From DATFEN01 sp035691285 (lineage in GTDB: Bacteria; Acidobacteriota; Vicinamibacteria; Fen-336): a stretch of DNA of 18,382 bases. The stretch spans positions 1 to 18,382 of the forward strand of contig DASSJI010000191.1 of NCBI GenBank assembly GCA_035691285.1. The letters are read 5' to 3'. Below are positions 1 to 7,196 of this stretch, piece after piece (the stretch's first letter is position 1; each line of letters starts with the position of its first letter). The position numbers and the translations under genes were made by a program. The notes under the pieces are model-generated. The model worked only from the letters and a program-made list of their open reading frames with translations. It had not been told where the DNA came from and did not search any database.

Positions 1-1
1 T

Positions 2-817
2 GTCGGCGTGGCGCTGGCCGGGATGATGGGCTTGCTCGTCGCGCCCGCCCTCGGCTGGCGTGCCGTGTTCCTGGTGTCGTCGGCCTCCGCCGCGGTGGCG
101 ATCCTCGTGCGGCGGCACATGCCCGAGTCGCGGCTGTGGGACCAGGCGGAGAGCGGCCGGCTGACCCCAGCCGAAACCCTGCGCCGCCTCGCCCGGAAAG
201 GCCTCGGCGCCCCGCTGGCCAAGGGCTGGCTCCTGGGGGTGCTCAAGCTCGGCACGTACTGGACCTGCTACACCTGGCTCCCGAAGTTCCTGCAGGCGCC
301 CGAGTACTTGAACCAGCCCGTCGCCCGCTCGGCGGCGTGGATCGTCACGGCGCAGCTCGGGCAGCTCCTCGGGATGCTGGCCTTCGGACTCATCGCGGAC
401 CGCCACGGCCGGCGTCTGGCCTTCACGGCCTACTCCCTGCTGACGGCGGCGGCGCTCTTTCCGATCGCCTTCCACGGCCGCGAGCTGATCGCCCAACCCG
501 CCCTCTTCTGGACCGCCCTGTTCGCGATGGGTCTCGGATCCGGCTGCACGGCCGGCTTCGGCGCGCTGCTCGCCGAGCTCTTCCCCACCGACGTGCGCAA
601 CGCCGCGATGGGCACTGCGTACAACTGCGCCCGCGGCGTGCAGCTCTTCGCGCCGGTCGTGGTGGGCTTGTTCGTGGCCCGCCACGGCCTGGCGGGCGGC
701 CTGGGCGTACCGTTCACGCTCGCCCTGCTCACCGCGGCCTGGGTGTGGACGCTGCCCGAAACGCGCGGAAGGGACCTGGCGGCGATCGAGGGGACGCCCA
801 GGGGGGCGACCGGCTAG
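2..817 (+). CDS. MFS transporter, C-terminal part (5' end outside window)
   Basis: Inner-membrane major facilitator superfamily permease. The reading frame is open from the first bases, so the start and the first few helices lie upstream of the window. About eight hydrophobic segments are visible. The cytoplasmic loop between helices 8 and 9 carries the MFS signature ADRHGRR, and the last helix is followed by LPETRGRDL, an ending typical of the sugar/metabolite:H+ symporter branch. The PESRLW segment after the helix-6 region and ELFPTDVRNAAMG before helix 11 also fit that branch. The substrate cannot be read from the sequence; organic acids, aromatic acids and sugars are all possible. The gene converges on a FAD oxidoreductase gene and shares the four bases CTAG of the two stop codons, so no terminator separates them. 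Family assignment is secure; specificity is unknown. Confidence 0.88.
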   Translation, partial: VGVALAGMMGLLVAPALGWRAVFLVSSASAAVAILVRRHMPESRLWDQAESGRLTPAETLRRLARKGLGAPLAKGWLLGVLKLGTYWTCYTWLPKFLQAPEYLNQPVARSAAWIVTAQLGQLLGMLAFGLIADRHGRRLAFTAYSLLTAAALFPIAFHGRELIAQPALFWTALFAMGLGSGCTAGFGALLAELFPTDVRNAAMGTAYNCARGVQLFAPVVVGLFVARHGLAGGLGVPFTLALLTAAWVWTLPETRGRDLAAIEGTPRGATG

Positions 818-1914
818 GCCTCCGTCGGCGCGAAGCGCGCCGCCGCGTGCTCGGCGGGCGCTGGCCGGCCGAGGACGGCTTCGGCGGCGATGCGACCTAC
901 GGACGGGCACGTGGTCATCCCGTGCCCCCCGAGGCCGGCGCACCACACGAAGCCGTCCACCTCGGGGTCGCGGCCGAGCACGAAGCACCCGTCGGGGCCG
1001 AGCGTGCGAAGCCCTGCCCAGGAGGCCAGGATCTCTACGCCCGAGACGACGGGCATGAACCTCTCCAGTTTCGTGGCCAGCTCTTCGGCTGCGGCGGGAT
1101 CCGTGGACGGGAGCCCCGGGGCATGCTCGGTCTCGTCGCACGGGGAGAGCAGGAGCCCCGGCGGCTCGGGTCGGAAGTAGAAGCCGTGCGTCACGTCCCA
1201 GACGATCGGCCAGGTCGGCTTCACCCACGGCAGCGCGGCTGTCGCGAAGAGATGGCGCCGACACGGACGCAGCGGAACGGGAGCGGCGTGCGCGAGGGAC
1301 GCGACCCCGCCCGCCCAGGCGCCGGCCGCGTTCACGACCCAGCGCGCTTCGATCGTGCCCCGACCGGTCACGACGCCCGTGACCCGCCCGCGCTCGATGT
1401 TGATCGCGACTGCGCGCTCTCCCGTGAGGAGCCGCGCACCCCGCGCGCGGGCCGCGGCGAGCAGGCGGGCCAGCAGCAGCGCGATGTCCACGACGCCGTC
1501 CCGGGGACCCCACACGGCGCCGTCGAAGCGGCCGCCGCTCGTCACGGGCACGAGCCTCGCGACGTCGTCGGGCGCCAGCCAGGACCGCGGAAGAGCCTCG
1601 CGAAGGTCGGCTGCCTGCCGGCCCGAGGCCAGCACCAGCATCCCGCAGGAGCGCAGGAGCGGCCCGCAGCCCAGATCCGCCGGAGGCTCGGCGAAGAAAC
1701 GCAGTCCCTCGGCTGCGAGCGGCGCGATGGAGGGAGGGACAGCCGTCGTCCGCGCCATCGCCGCGTTGCGCGCGGAAGCGTGACGACCGGGCAGGTCCTC
1801 CTGCTCGACGAGCACCACGTTGCGTACGCCGAGGCGGGTCAGGTGGTAGGCCGTCGCGGCGCCGGCGAAGCCCGAGCCGACGACGACGACCTCGCCCCGA
1901 AGCGCGACACCCAT
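814..1914 (-). CDS. DAO-family FAD-dependent oxidoreductase
   Basis: A 366-residue flavoprotein of the D-amino-acid oxidase/glycine oxidase/sarcosine oxidase fold, expected to oxidise an amine or hydroxy acid in the cytoplasm. The dinucleotide-binding motif GSGFAG is at residues 13-18, followed by a helix and an acidic residue at the end of the second strand (VLVEQE). The N-terminal segment GRHASARNAAMARTT corresponds to the FAD-pyrophosphate loop. The middle has the family's VVNAAGAWAG motif, and the C-terminus has WCAGLGGHGMTTCPSVG, the second FAD-contacting region. Length is normal for the family. The ATG at 1914 is preceded by a GGGATCGGG purine stretch. The gene is convergent with the MFS gene, so a catabolic pairing is possible but not shown. 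Dehydrogenase and oxidase variants cannot be told apart by eye. Confidence 0.85.
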   Translation of the reverse strand: MGVALRGEVVVVGSGFAGAATAYHLTRLGVRNVVLVEQEDLPGRHASARNAAMARTTAVPPSIAPLAAEGLRFFAEPPADLGCGPLLRSCGMLVLASGRQAADLREALPRSWLAPDDVARLVPVTSGGRFDGAVWGPRDGVVDIALLLARLLAAARARGARLLTGERAVAINIERGRVTGVVTGRGTIEARWVVNAAGAWAGGVASLAHAAPVPLRPCRRHLFATAALPWVKPTWPIVWDVTHGFYFRPEPPGLLLSPCDETEHAPGLPSTDPAAAEELATKLERFMPVVSGVEILASWAGLRTLGPDGCFVLGRDPEVDGFVWCAGLGGHGMTTCPSVGRIAAEAVLGRPAPAEHAAARFAPTEA

Positions 1915-2049
1915 CCCGATCCCGCCGGTGGCGCTGCAAGGCGGGTACCGGGGCCCTGGGACCGCTAGGGGCGAAGCCGTTGCGCGCAGGCCGACCGCCG
2001 GTGCGAGTCTTTCGGGGGGCGCGCCGCTGGCGCTCGCGCTGTAAAGCGC
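1915..2049. other. Intergenic spacer between endopeptidase and FAD oxidoreductase genes
   Basis: A gap of 135 bases between two minus-strand genes. It contains a short hairpin, GCGCT/AGCGC around GTAA (2036-2049), just past the endopeptidase stop. This is too weak and lacks a T-tract to be called a terminator. No clear promoter for the oxidoreductase is visible. Confidence 0.4.
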
Positions 2050-2616
2050 CTACCAGTAGCGGACCCGGCCCGTGTCGATGTGGACGAAGTCAGAGGCCGG
2101 GTAGAGCCCGACTCCGCCGCGCCGCTGTTCGCGCGCCGCCGCGCAGAGATCGACCAGCCGGACGCCCGGCATGCGCACGTCGATGGCGCGACCGTCGACG
2201 TGGAGGCTGTGCGTCGCCACGCCGTCGCTCCGAGCGTGCAGCAGGGCGTTGGTCGCCGGCGACCGGTAGCCGGAGATCACGTGGTATGGCGAGGACGAGC
2301 CCAGCGCTTCGCCCAGCTCGTGCAGCAGATCGAGCAGGCGCACGTCGATCTCCTTGATCTCGCCCGTCCGGTGGTCGCGCAATACCCGATCGACGTCGCG
2401 CATTGCCGCCATCTCGTACTTCCCGTCCGACCAGTACTGCGCGCGAAGGCTCTCGCCGGTGTGCAGATTCAGGAACGCCAGCGACCGCGGGGAGGCCGCT
2501 CGGGCCGGGCGCGAAAGGACTGCGCCGGCCGCGGCCAGCACTGCACACCTCACGAAGCCGCGACGCGTTGGAGTGGCATGAGCCACGACAGGATCGGTCC
2601 CGGCCCCGGCACGCAT
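2050..2616 (-). CDS. MepK/YcbK-like murein endopeptidase (M15A, DUF882), Tat-exported
   Basis: A 188-residue periplasmic zinc peptidase of the YcbK/MepK family, whose E. coli member cleaves peptidoglycan cross-links. The N-terminus carries a twin-arginine signal: T17-R18-R19-G-F-V-R, then a hydrophobic stretch ending ARA. The zinc-ligand pattern is visible: H139-x2-G-x-A-x-D146 and H179 within DFVHID. The family segment VISGYRSPATNALL precedes it. The start is uncertain: ATG at 2616 has a weak ribosome site, and an in-frame GTG at 2586 would give a shorter n-region still containing the Tat motif. The gene is divergent from an LdtD-like transpeptidase, the same functional pair that is adjacent in E. 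coli (ycbB-ycbK). This makes a role in 3-3 cross-link turnover likely. Family confidence is high; exact bond specificity is inferred. Confidence 0.88.
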   Translation of the reverse strand: MRAGAGTDPVVAHATPTRRGFVRCAVLAAAGAVLSRPARAASPRSLAFLNLHTGESLRAQYWSDGKYEMAAMRDVDRVLRDHRTGEIKEIDVRLLDLLHELGEALGSSSPYHVISGYRSPATNALLHARSDGVATHSLHVDGRAIDVRMPGVRLVDLCAAAREQRRGGVGLYPASDFVHIDTGRVRYW

Positions 2617-2633
2617 CTTGGACTCATACCACA

Positions 2634-2639
2634 GGGGAG
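2634..2639 (+). promoter_or_regulatory. Ribosome binding site deciding the LdtD-like start
   Basis: GGGGAG lies six bases before the ATG at 2646. The open frame continues upstream to about 2403, but that extension overlaps the divergent endopeptidase gene and has no signal-peptide character. The ATG at 2646 is therefore preferred. Confidence 0.6.
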
Positions 2640-2645
2640 CGGTTC

Positions 2646-4205
2646 ATGCATGAGGGGCCCGGGCCGTGGGTGGTCTGGCTCGGCTGCCTGCTCCTCGCGA
2701 GGCCCGATACCGGAGCCGAGTGCCGGCCCGTCTGGTGCGACGGAGGCCGGCCCGGGAAGGGCGCCTACGAGGCGATCGACGTGCTCCGCGCGGCCGAGGA
2801 GCAGGGCCTTGCGCCGCACGACTACGACGTGAACCGTCTCGAGAGCCTGGCGCGTACCCTGGCATCCGGACCCCTTCCGGCTCCGAGCGAGCTGGGCGCC
2901 TTCGACGCCGCTCTCGGCGCCTCGCTCCTCCGCTACCTTTCGGACCTGGGCGGCGGGCGCGTCGACCCGCGAGACGTGGGCTTCGGATACGGCGCGGTCG
3001 AGCGGCTCGCCACGAACGAGCTGCTGAGCCGCGTCACGACGGCGAGCAGTCTGACGAGCGTCGTCGCGTCGCTCGAGCCGGGCTTCACCCAGTATCGCCG
3101 CCTGAAGGACGCGCTCGCGCGCTACCGCAGCCTTGCCCGCGACCTCGCTCCACCGGCCCTCGCAGAGGAACGCGGCGTCCACGAGGGCGAACCCTACGCC
3201 GAAGCCTCTCGGCTCGCTCGCCTGCTTCGCGCCATGGGCGACCTCCCCGAGGGTGCGGCGTTCGAGGAAGGGACTGGCGTCTACGCTGGCCCGCTCCGCG
3301 AGGCGGTCGTGCGCTTCCAGGCGCGGCATGGGCTCGATCCCGACGGCGTCCTGGGACCCGCGACGCTCCAGCGCCTCAACGTGCCGTTCTCGCAGCGCGT
3401 GCGGCAGATCGAGCTGGCGCTCGAGCGGCTGCGCTGGCTTCCCCGCCCACCACCGGGCCGCTTCGTCGTCGTCAACATCCCGGCGTTCCGTCTGGTCGGG
3501 TTCGAGTCCATGGCCGACGAGCGTCCGGCCGTCCAGATGGGGGTCGTCGTGGGACGCGCCGCACGCACGCGGACGCCGCTGTTCTTCCAGGAGATGCGAT
3601 ACCTCATCTTCCACCCCTCCTGGTACCCGCCGCGCAGCATCATCAGGAACGAGATCGTTCCCGAGCTGCGCCAGGATCGAGGGTACCTCGAGGCGCAAGC
3701 CATGGACGCCGTCGCATCGGCGGAGGACGATGCTCCGGCGCTGGCCGTAGGCGAGGACACCGCTGCCCTGCTGGAGGCCGGCCTCGTGCGCATTCGCCAG
3801 CGGCCGGGCGCGCGCAACGCCCTGGGCCTCCTCAAGTTCGTGCTCCCGAACGCCTACGACGTCTACCTCCACGACACCCCGGCCACCGGCCTGTTCGCCC
3901 GTGCCCGCCGCGATTTCAGCCACGGCTGCATCCGCGTCGAGGATCCCGTGGCCCTGGCCGAGTTCGTCCTCGCCGGCTCCGACGACTGGACAGGGCAGCG
4001 CATCGAGCGTGCGATGCACGGCGGCAGGACGCTCCGCGTAGACCTCGGGGCCCCGGTTCCGGTCTTCATCTATTACACAACCACCATCGTCCGCGCGGAC
4101 GGGCGCATCGAGTTCTACGACGACGTCTACGGGCTCGATCGCGCGCTCGACGCAGCGCTGCGCGCCCGAGTGGAGGCTCCGACAGCCCACCCTCTTGACC
4201 CGTAG
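2646..4205 (+). CDS. LdtD/YcbB-like L,D-transpeptidase
   Basis: A 519-residue periplasmic enzyme predicted to form 3-3 (mDAP-mDAP) peptidoglycan cross-links. The order is an N-terminal hydrophobic export segment (about residues 8-18), a YcbB-type scaffold region, a peptidoglycan-binding domain (about 215-245, with RFQARHGLDPDGVLGPATLQ), and a C-terminal YkuD catalytic domain. The active site is clear: H409-D-T, then S-H426-G-C428-I-R-V with the catalytic cysteine. The roughly 60 residues between HPSWYPPRSI and LKFVLPN correspond to the capping subdomain of YcbB enzymes. The tail FIYYTTTIVRADGRIEFYDD matches the YcbB-specific end of the family. The export segment lacks the usual basic n-region. 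The gene is divergent from a MepK-like endopeptidase, 29 bases start to start. Confidence in function is high. Confidence 0.9.
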   Translation: MHEGPGPWVVWLGCLLLARPDTGAECRPVWCDGGRPGKGAYEAIDVLRAAEEQGLAPHDYDVNRLESLARTLASGPLPAPSELGAFDAALGASLLRYLSDLGGGRVDPRDVGFGYGAVERLATNELLSRVTTASSLTSVVASLEPGFTQYRRLKDALARYRSLARDLAPPALAEERGVHEGEPYAEASRLARLLRAMGDLPEGAAFEEGTGVYAGPLREAVVRFQARHGLDPDGVLGPATLQRLNVPFSQRVRQIELALERLRWLPRPPPGRFVVVNIPAFRLVGFESMADERPAVQMGVVVGRAARTRTPLFFQEMRYLIFHPSWYPPRSIIRNEIVPELRQDRGYLEAQAMDAVASAEDDAPALAVGEDTAALLEAGLVRIRQRPGARNALGLLKFVLPNAYDVYLHDTPATGLFARARRDFSHGCIRVEDPVALAEFVLAGSDDWTGQRIERAMHGGRTLRVDLGAPVPVFIYYTTTIVRADGRIEFYDDVYGLDRALDAALRARVEAPTAHPLDP

Positions 4206-4228
4206 TCACGACAGCGGTTCTCGAGCGT

Positions 4229-4257
4229 CGCGATCCAAGCGGCTGTACGCGATCGCG
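4229..4257. repeat. Inverted repeat CGCGATC/GATCGCG upstream of receptor promoter
   Basis: Perfect 7-base arms at 4229-4235 and 4251-4257 are separated by 15 bases. They lie between the transpeptidase stop (4205) and the -35 box at 4267. There is no T-tract, so it is a poor terminator; an operator is possible. The same CGCGA core recurs at 4316-4329. Confidence 0.35.
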
Positions 4258-4266
4258 GCGCCACCC

Positions 4267-4296
4267 TTGACATTCTCCTGACTCCGGCCCTAGAGT
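4267..4296 (+). promoter_or_regulatory. Sigma70-type promoter of the TonB-dependent receptor
   Basis: A perfect -35 box TTGACA (4267-4272) is followed by an 18-base spacer and a -10-like TAGAGT (4291-4296, four of six consensus bases). It predicts transcription starting near 4303 and a leader of about 44 bases before the ATG at 4347. A full TTGACA is unlikely by chance in DNA this GC-rich, and it sits in the only non-coding stretch before the gene. The call is based on sequence alone. Confidence 0.55.
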
Positions 4297-4315
4297 CGCG
4301 CCAAGTCTCAAGAAC

Positions 4316-4329
4316 TTCGCGATTCGCGA
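4316..4329 (+). repeat. Tandem TTCGCGA repeat in the receptor leader
   Basis: Two exact, adjacent copies of TTCGCGA (4316-4322 and 4323-4329) lie just upstream of the ribosome binding site. The position suits a repressor or translational control site, but no known regulator site is recognised. Confidence 0.35.
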
Positions 4330-4333
4330 CCTT

Positions 4334-4340
4334 GGAGGAG
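4334..4340 (+). promoter_or_regulatory. Ribosome binding site of the TonB-dependent receptor
   Basis: GGAGGAG lies six bases before the ATG at 4347. It selects that ATG over an in-frame TTG at 4332, which would sit on the ribosome site itself. Confidence 0.7.
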
Positions 4341-4346
4341 AGTTCT

Positions 4347-7145
4347 ATGCGCAGGAGTCTCACCACACTGCTGGGCGCGCTCGCCCTGCTCTGCCTGTCG
4401 GCGCCGGCCTGGGCGCAGCGCACGACCGGCAGCATCCTCGGCGTCGTGACCGACGACACCGGCGCGGTCCTGCCTGGCGTCAACGTCACGGTCCGGGGCG
4501 AGGCGATCGTCGGCGTCCAGTCCACCGTGACCAACGAGAAAGGCCTCTACCAGTTCGGCGGCCTGCCCTCGGGGATGTACGACCTCACCTACGAGATCAC
4601 CGGGTTCGGCACGCTCACGCGGAAGGGCATCCGCGTCTCGGTCGGCGGCACGACCGGCGAGAACGTCCAGTTGAAGGTCAAGCAGATGGCCGAGGAGGTG
4701 ACCGTCTCCGGCGAGGCGCCCGTCGTGAACACCACCTCCAACACGATCAGCACGAACTACGACAAGGACTGGGTGCGCAACGCCCCGCAGCGTCGATTCA
4801 CCTTCTTCGACCTGATCAACATGGCGCCCGGCGTGAGCCAGAACACCTCGACCAGCTCTCGGTCGACGTCCTTCGGGTCCGGCACCGACGAGAACTCCTA
4901 TCAGCTCGACGGGACCGACTTCACCGCGCCCTCGACGGGCGCCGCCTGGCCGTGGCCGAATCCCGACGCCATCGAGGAGATCGAGGTGCTGTCACTCGGA
5001 GCCTCCGCCGAGTACGGGAACCTCCAGGGCGCGGTCTTCAACGTCGTGACACGGCAGGGCAGCAACGCATTTCACGGAGACGCCAACTTCTACCTCCAGG
5101 CCCAGGACCTCACCTCCGACAACACCAGCGACCTCAGGAACCCGGACGGCAGCTTCGTGGATGCCTGCCCCGCAGACGACACCCAGCACTGCCCGTACAA
5201 CCGCGACAAGTTCCGGGACGCGTCGTTCCAGCTCACCGGCCCCATCATCAAGGACAAGCTGTGGTTCTTCGGGTCGTACCAGTACCAGCGCGACTACGAT
5301 TCACAGCCCGGCACCGACCCTGCGTTCCCAGCCGGCTCGGACGCGGACCGCATCTTCTTCAAGATCAACTGGCAGATCAACCAGAAGAACAAGGTGTTCT
5401 TCGCGCTGCACGACGACTATTACGACATCCCGGAGCGCGGCCAGGCGGACACCGCCCCCTCGGCGCTGGCGATCGAATCCGGCCACAACCCGTCGCCGAA
5501 CGTCACCTTCACCTCGGTGCTGTCCGACAAGACCTACGTCGAGTTGCGCTACTCCGGCTTCTACGGGGACGACCATGGCGACCCGCTGAACGGCGGCGAG
5601 CGCGTCCAGCCGCGCTTCTACGACAACGCGTCGGGCAGGATCTCGGGTGGCATCTACTACTGGTACGACGGCAGCAACTGGAAGACCGCATTCGCCGGGA
5701 AGCTCTCGCACTTCGCCGACAACTTCATGGGCGGCAGCCACGACTTCAAGTTCGGGGTCCAGTACAACAGCGGCGGCCAGGATTACCTCTGGGGATACAA
5801 CGACTACATCTACGTGTACGACTACGAGGGCTACGAGCCCTATGCCTACGGCTACACGCAGGCGCCCTTCAACCTGGGCGGGAACATGCGCAACATCGGC
5901 GTGTTCGCGGACGACTCGTTCCGATTGAACGACCGCCTGACGATCAACCTTGGCGTGCGCTACGACAACTCGAAGGCCTACATCAGCGAGCGGCCGCTCT
6001 ACAACAGCGACGGCAGCGAGAGCGGCCAGGCTCCCGGGATCGACGAGCTCTACACGTGGAACTCGGTGTCGCCGCGGGTCGGCTTCAACCTCAAGCTGAC
6101 GGAGGACGGCAAGACGGTGCTGCGCGGCCACTATGGCCGCTACTATCGGGCGATCGTCGTCAACGAATTCTCGACGCTGGGTCCCGCCTACACACCGAGG
6201 TACTTCGGAGCGTGGGACCTCGCGAACAACCGCTTCTTCGAGGACACGCTGGTTCAGACCGCCAGCAACCAGAACCAGCGTGTGGATCCGAACTACAAGA
6301 ACCCCTACACGGATCAGTTCATCATCGGGTTCGAGCGCGAGCTGTTCAAGGACGTCGGGGTGCAGCTCAACTACATCCACAAGAAGAGCCGTGACTACGG
6401 CGCCTGGACCGACACGGCCGGCCAATACGCTGACTTCGCCTACGTGGACAACGAGGGCGCAGATGCGAGCGGTCAGACGATCATCCTGAAGGAGCTCCTC
6501 AGCGACCCGGAGGGCCGCCAGTTCCTGCTGACCAACCCCTCGACGGTCTTCACCGACGTCGACGCGGTCACCCTCCAGGTGAACAAGCGCATGTCGAACC
6601 ACTGGCAGATGACCGCCGCGCTCACGTACCTGGACAGCCGCGGGAGAAACGCCTCGAGCGACAACTCCCCGACGGGCGGATCGGACGGCCAGGCCGGCCT
6701 CTTCGGCCAGAACCCCAACGACTTCGTCAACACCGACGGCGAGCTCGTCAGCAACCGGCCGTGGACGTTCCGTACACAGCTCGTCTACGAGGCCCCGGCC
6801 GGCTTCATGTTCGGCGCCAACTACACGTACCAGAGCGGCAAGCCGTGGGCTCGCCTGATCCGGCTGGGCAGCAGCGTGCTCGGCCAGACCACGACCTTCC
6901 TAGCGGAGCAGATCGACGGCAGCCGGCGCGTCGACAACTGGAACCTCCTCGACCTGCGTATCCAGAAGTCGTTCAAGCTGGGCGGCACCTCCGACGTCGC
7001 GATCTTCGCGGACATCCTCAACACCTTCAACGACAACGCCAACGAGACCGTGCTGGACCGGCGCGGAACCTCGGCGAACTTCGGCGTTCCCAGCCGGTTC
7101 CTGCTCCCCCGCCGCCTGATGCTCGGAGCCAAGCTCCGCTTCTAG
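4347..7145 (+). CDS. TonB-dependent receptor with carboxypeptidase-regulatory-like domain (Oar type)
   Basis: A 932-residue outer-membrane beta-barrel protein. It has a Sec signal peptide (MRRS, a leucine/alanine core, cleavage after AWA at residue 23). A CarboxypepD_reg-like beta domain follows (about 26-110, starting GSILGVVTDDTGAVLPGVNV), then a plug domain (about 115-230) containing ENSYQLDGTDF, then the barrel. The last residues LRF are the usual C-terminal aromatic barrel-assembly signal. Such receptors import, or bind at the surface, large or scarce substrates using TonB energy; Oar-type members are often of unknown substrate. An external loop around residues 479-503 is extremely rich in tyrosine, and C274/C282 could form a loop disulphide. 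The gene has its own promoter and terminator, so it is probably monocistronic. No TonB, ExbB or SusD partner is nearby. Confidence 0.9.
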   Translation: MRRSLTTLLGALALLCLSAPAWAQRTTGSILGVVTDDTGAVLPGVNVTVRGEAIVGVQSTVTNEKGLYQFGGLPSGMYDLTYEITGFGTLTRKGIRVSVGGTTGENVQLKVKQMAEEVTVSGEAPVVNTTSNTISTNYDKDWVRNAPQRRFTFFDLINMAPGVSQNTSTSSRSTSFGSGTDENSYQLDGTDFTAPSTGAAWPWPNPDAIEEIEVLSLGASAEYGNLQGAVFNVVTRQGSNAFHGDANFYLQAQDLTSDNTSDLRNPDGSFVDACPADDTQHCPYNRDKFRDASFQLTGPIIKDKLWFFGSYQYQRDYDSQPGTDPAFPAGSDADRIFFKINWQINQKNKVFFALHDDYYDIPERGQADTAPSALAIESGHNPSPNVTFTSVLSDKTYVELRYSGFYGDDHGDPLNGGERVQPRFYDNASGRISGGIYYWYDGSNWKTAFAGKLSHFADNFMGGSHDFKFGVQYNSGGQDYLWGYNDYIYVYDYEGYEPYAYGYTQAPFNLGGNMRNIGVFADDSFRLNDRLTINLGVRYDNSKAYISERPLYNSDGSESGQAPGIDELYTWNSVSPRVGFNLKLTEDGKTVLRGHYGRYYRAIVVNEFSTLGPAYTPRYFGAWDLANNRFFEDTLVQTASNQNQRVDPNYKNPYTDQFIIGFERELFKDVGVQLNYIHKKSRDYGAWTDTAGQYADFAYVDNEGADASGQTIILKELLSDPEGRQFLLTNPSTVFTDVDAVTLQVNKRMSNHWQMTAALTYLDSRGRNASSDNSPTGGSDGQAGLFGQNPNDFVNTDGELVSNRPWTFRTQLVYEAPAGFMFGANYTYQSGKPWARLIRLGSSVLGQTTTFLAEQIDGSRRVDNWNLLDLRIQKSFKLGGTSDVAIFADILNTFNDNANETVLDRRGTSANFGVPSRFLLPRRLMLGAKLRF

Positions 7146-7162
7146 CCCGCGGCGACGTTCGC

Positions 7163-7194
7163 ACGGCCCCGGAGGCAGTCGCCTCCGGGGCCGT
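7163..7194. terminator. Hairpin terminator between convergent genes
   Basis: A perfect 14-base stem (7163-7176 with 7181-7194) encloses an AGTC loop. It starts 18 bases after the receptor stop and ends two bases before the stop of the convergent GT-C/TPR gene. It is followed on the + strand by TCTC rather than a long T-run, so termination may rely on the very stable stem. It can serve both directions. Confidence 0.75.
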
Positions 7195-7196
7195 TC

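Noticed and set aside
136..1968. A 610-codon plus-strand frame across the transporter and FAD oxidoreductase
   Set aside because: It runs through two genes in the wrong frame or strand, with Arg/Pro/Gly-rich shadow composition.
2036..2049. Hairpin GCGCT-GTAA-AGCGC after the endopeptidase gene
   Set aside because: A 5-base stem without a T-run is common by chance at this GC content, so it is not called a terminator.
2550..4190. A 546-codon open frame on the minus strand opposite the L,D-transpeptidase
   Set aside because: No domain or membrane segment is visible, the composition is that of a mirror frame, and the other strand carries a clear YkuD active site.
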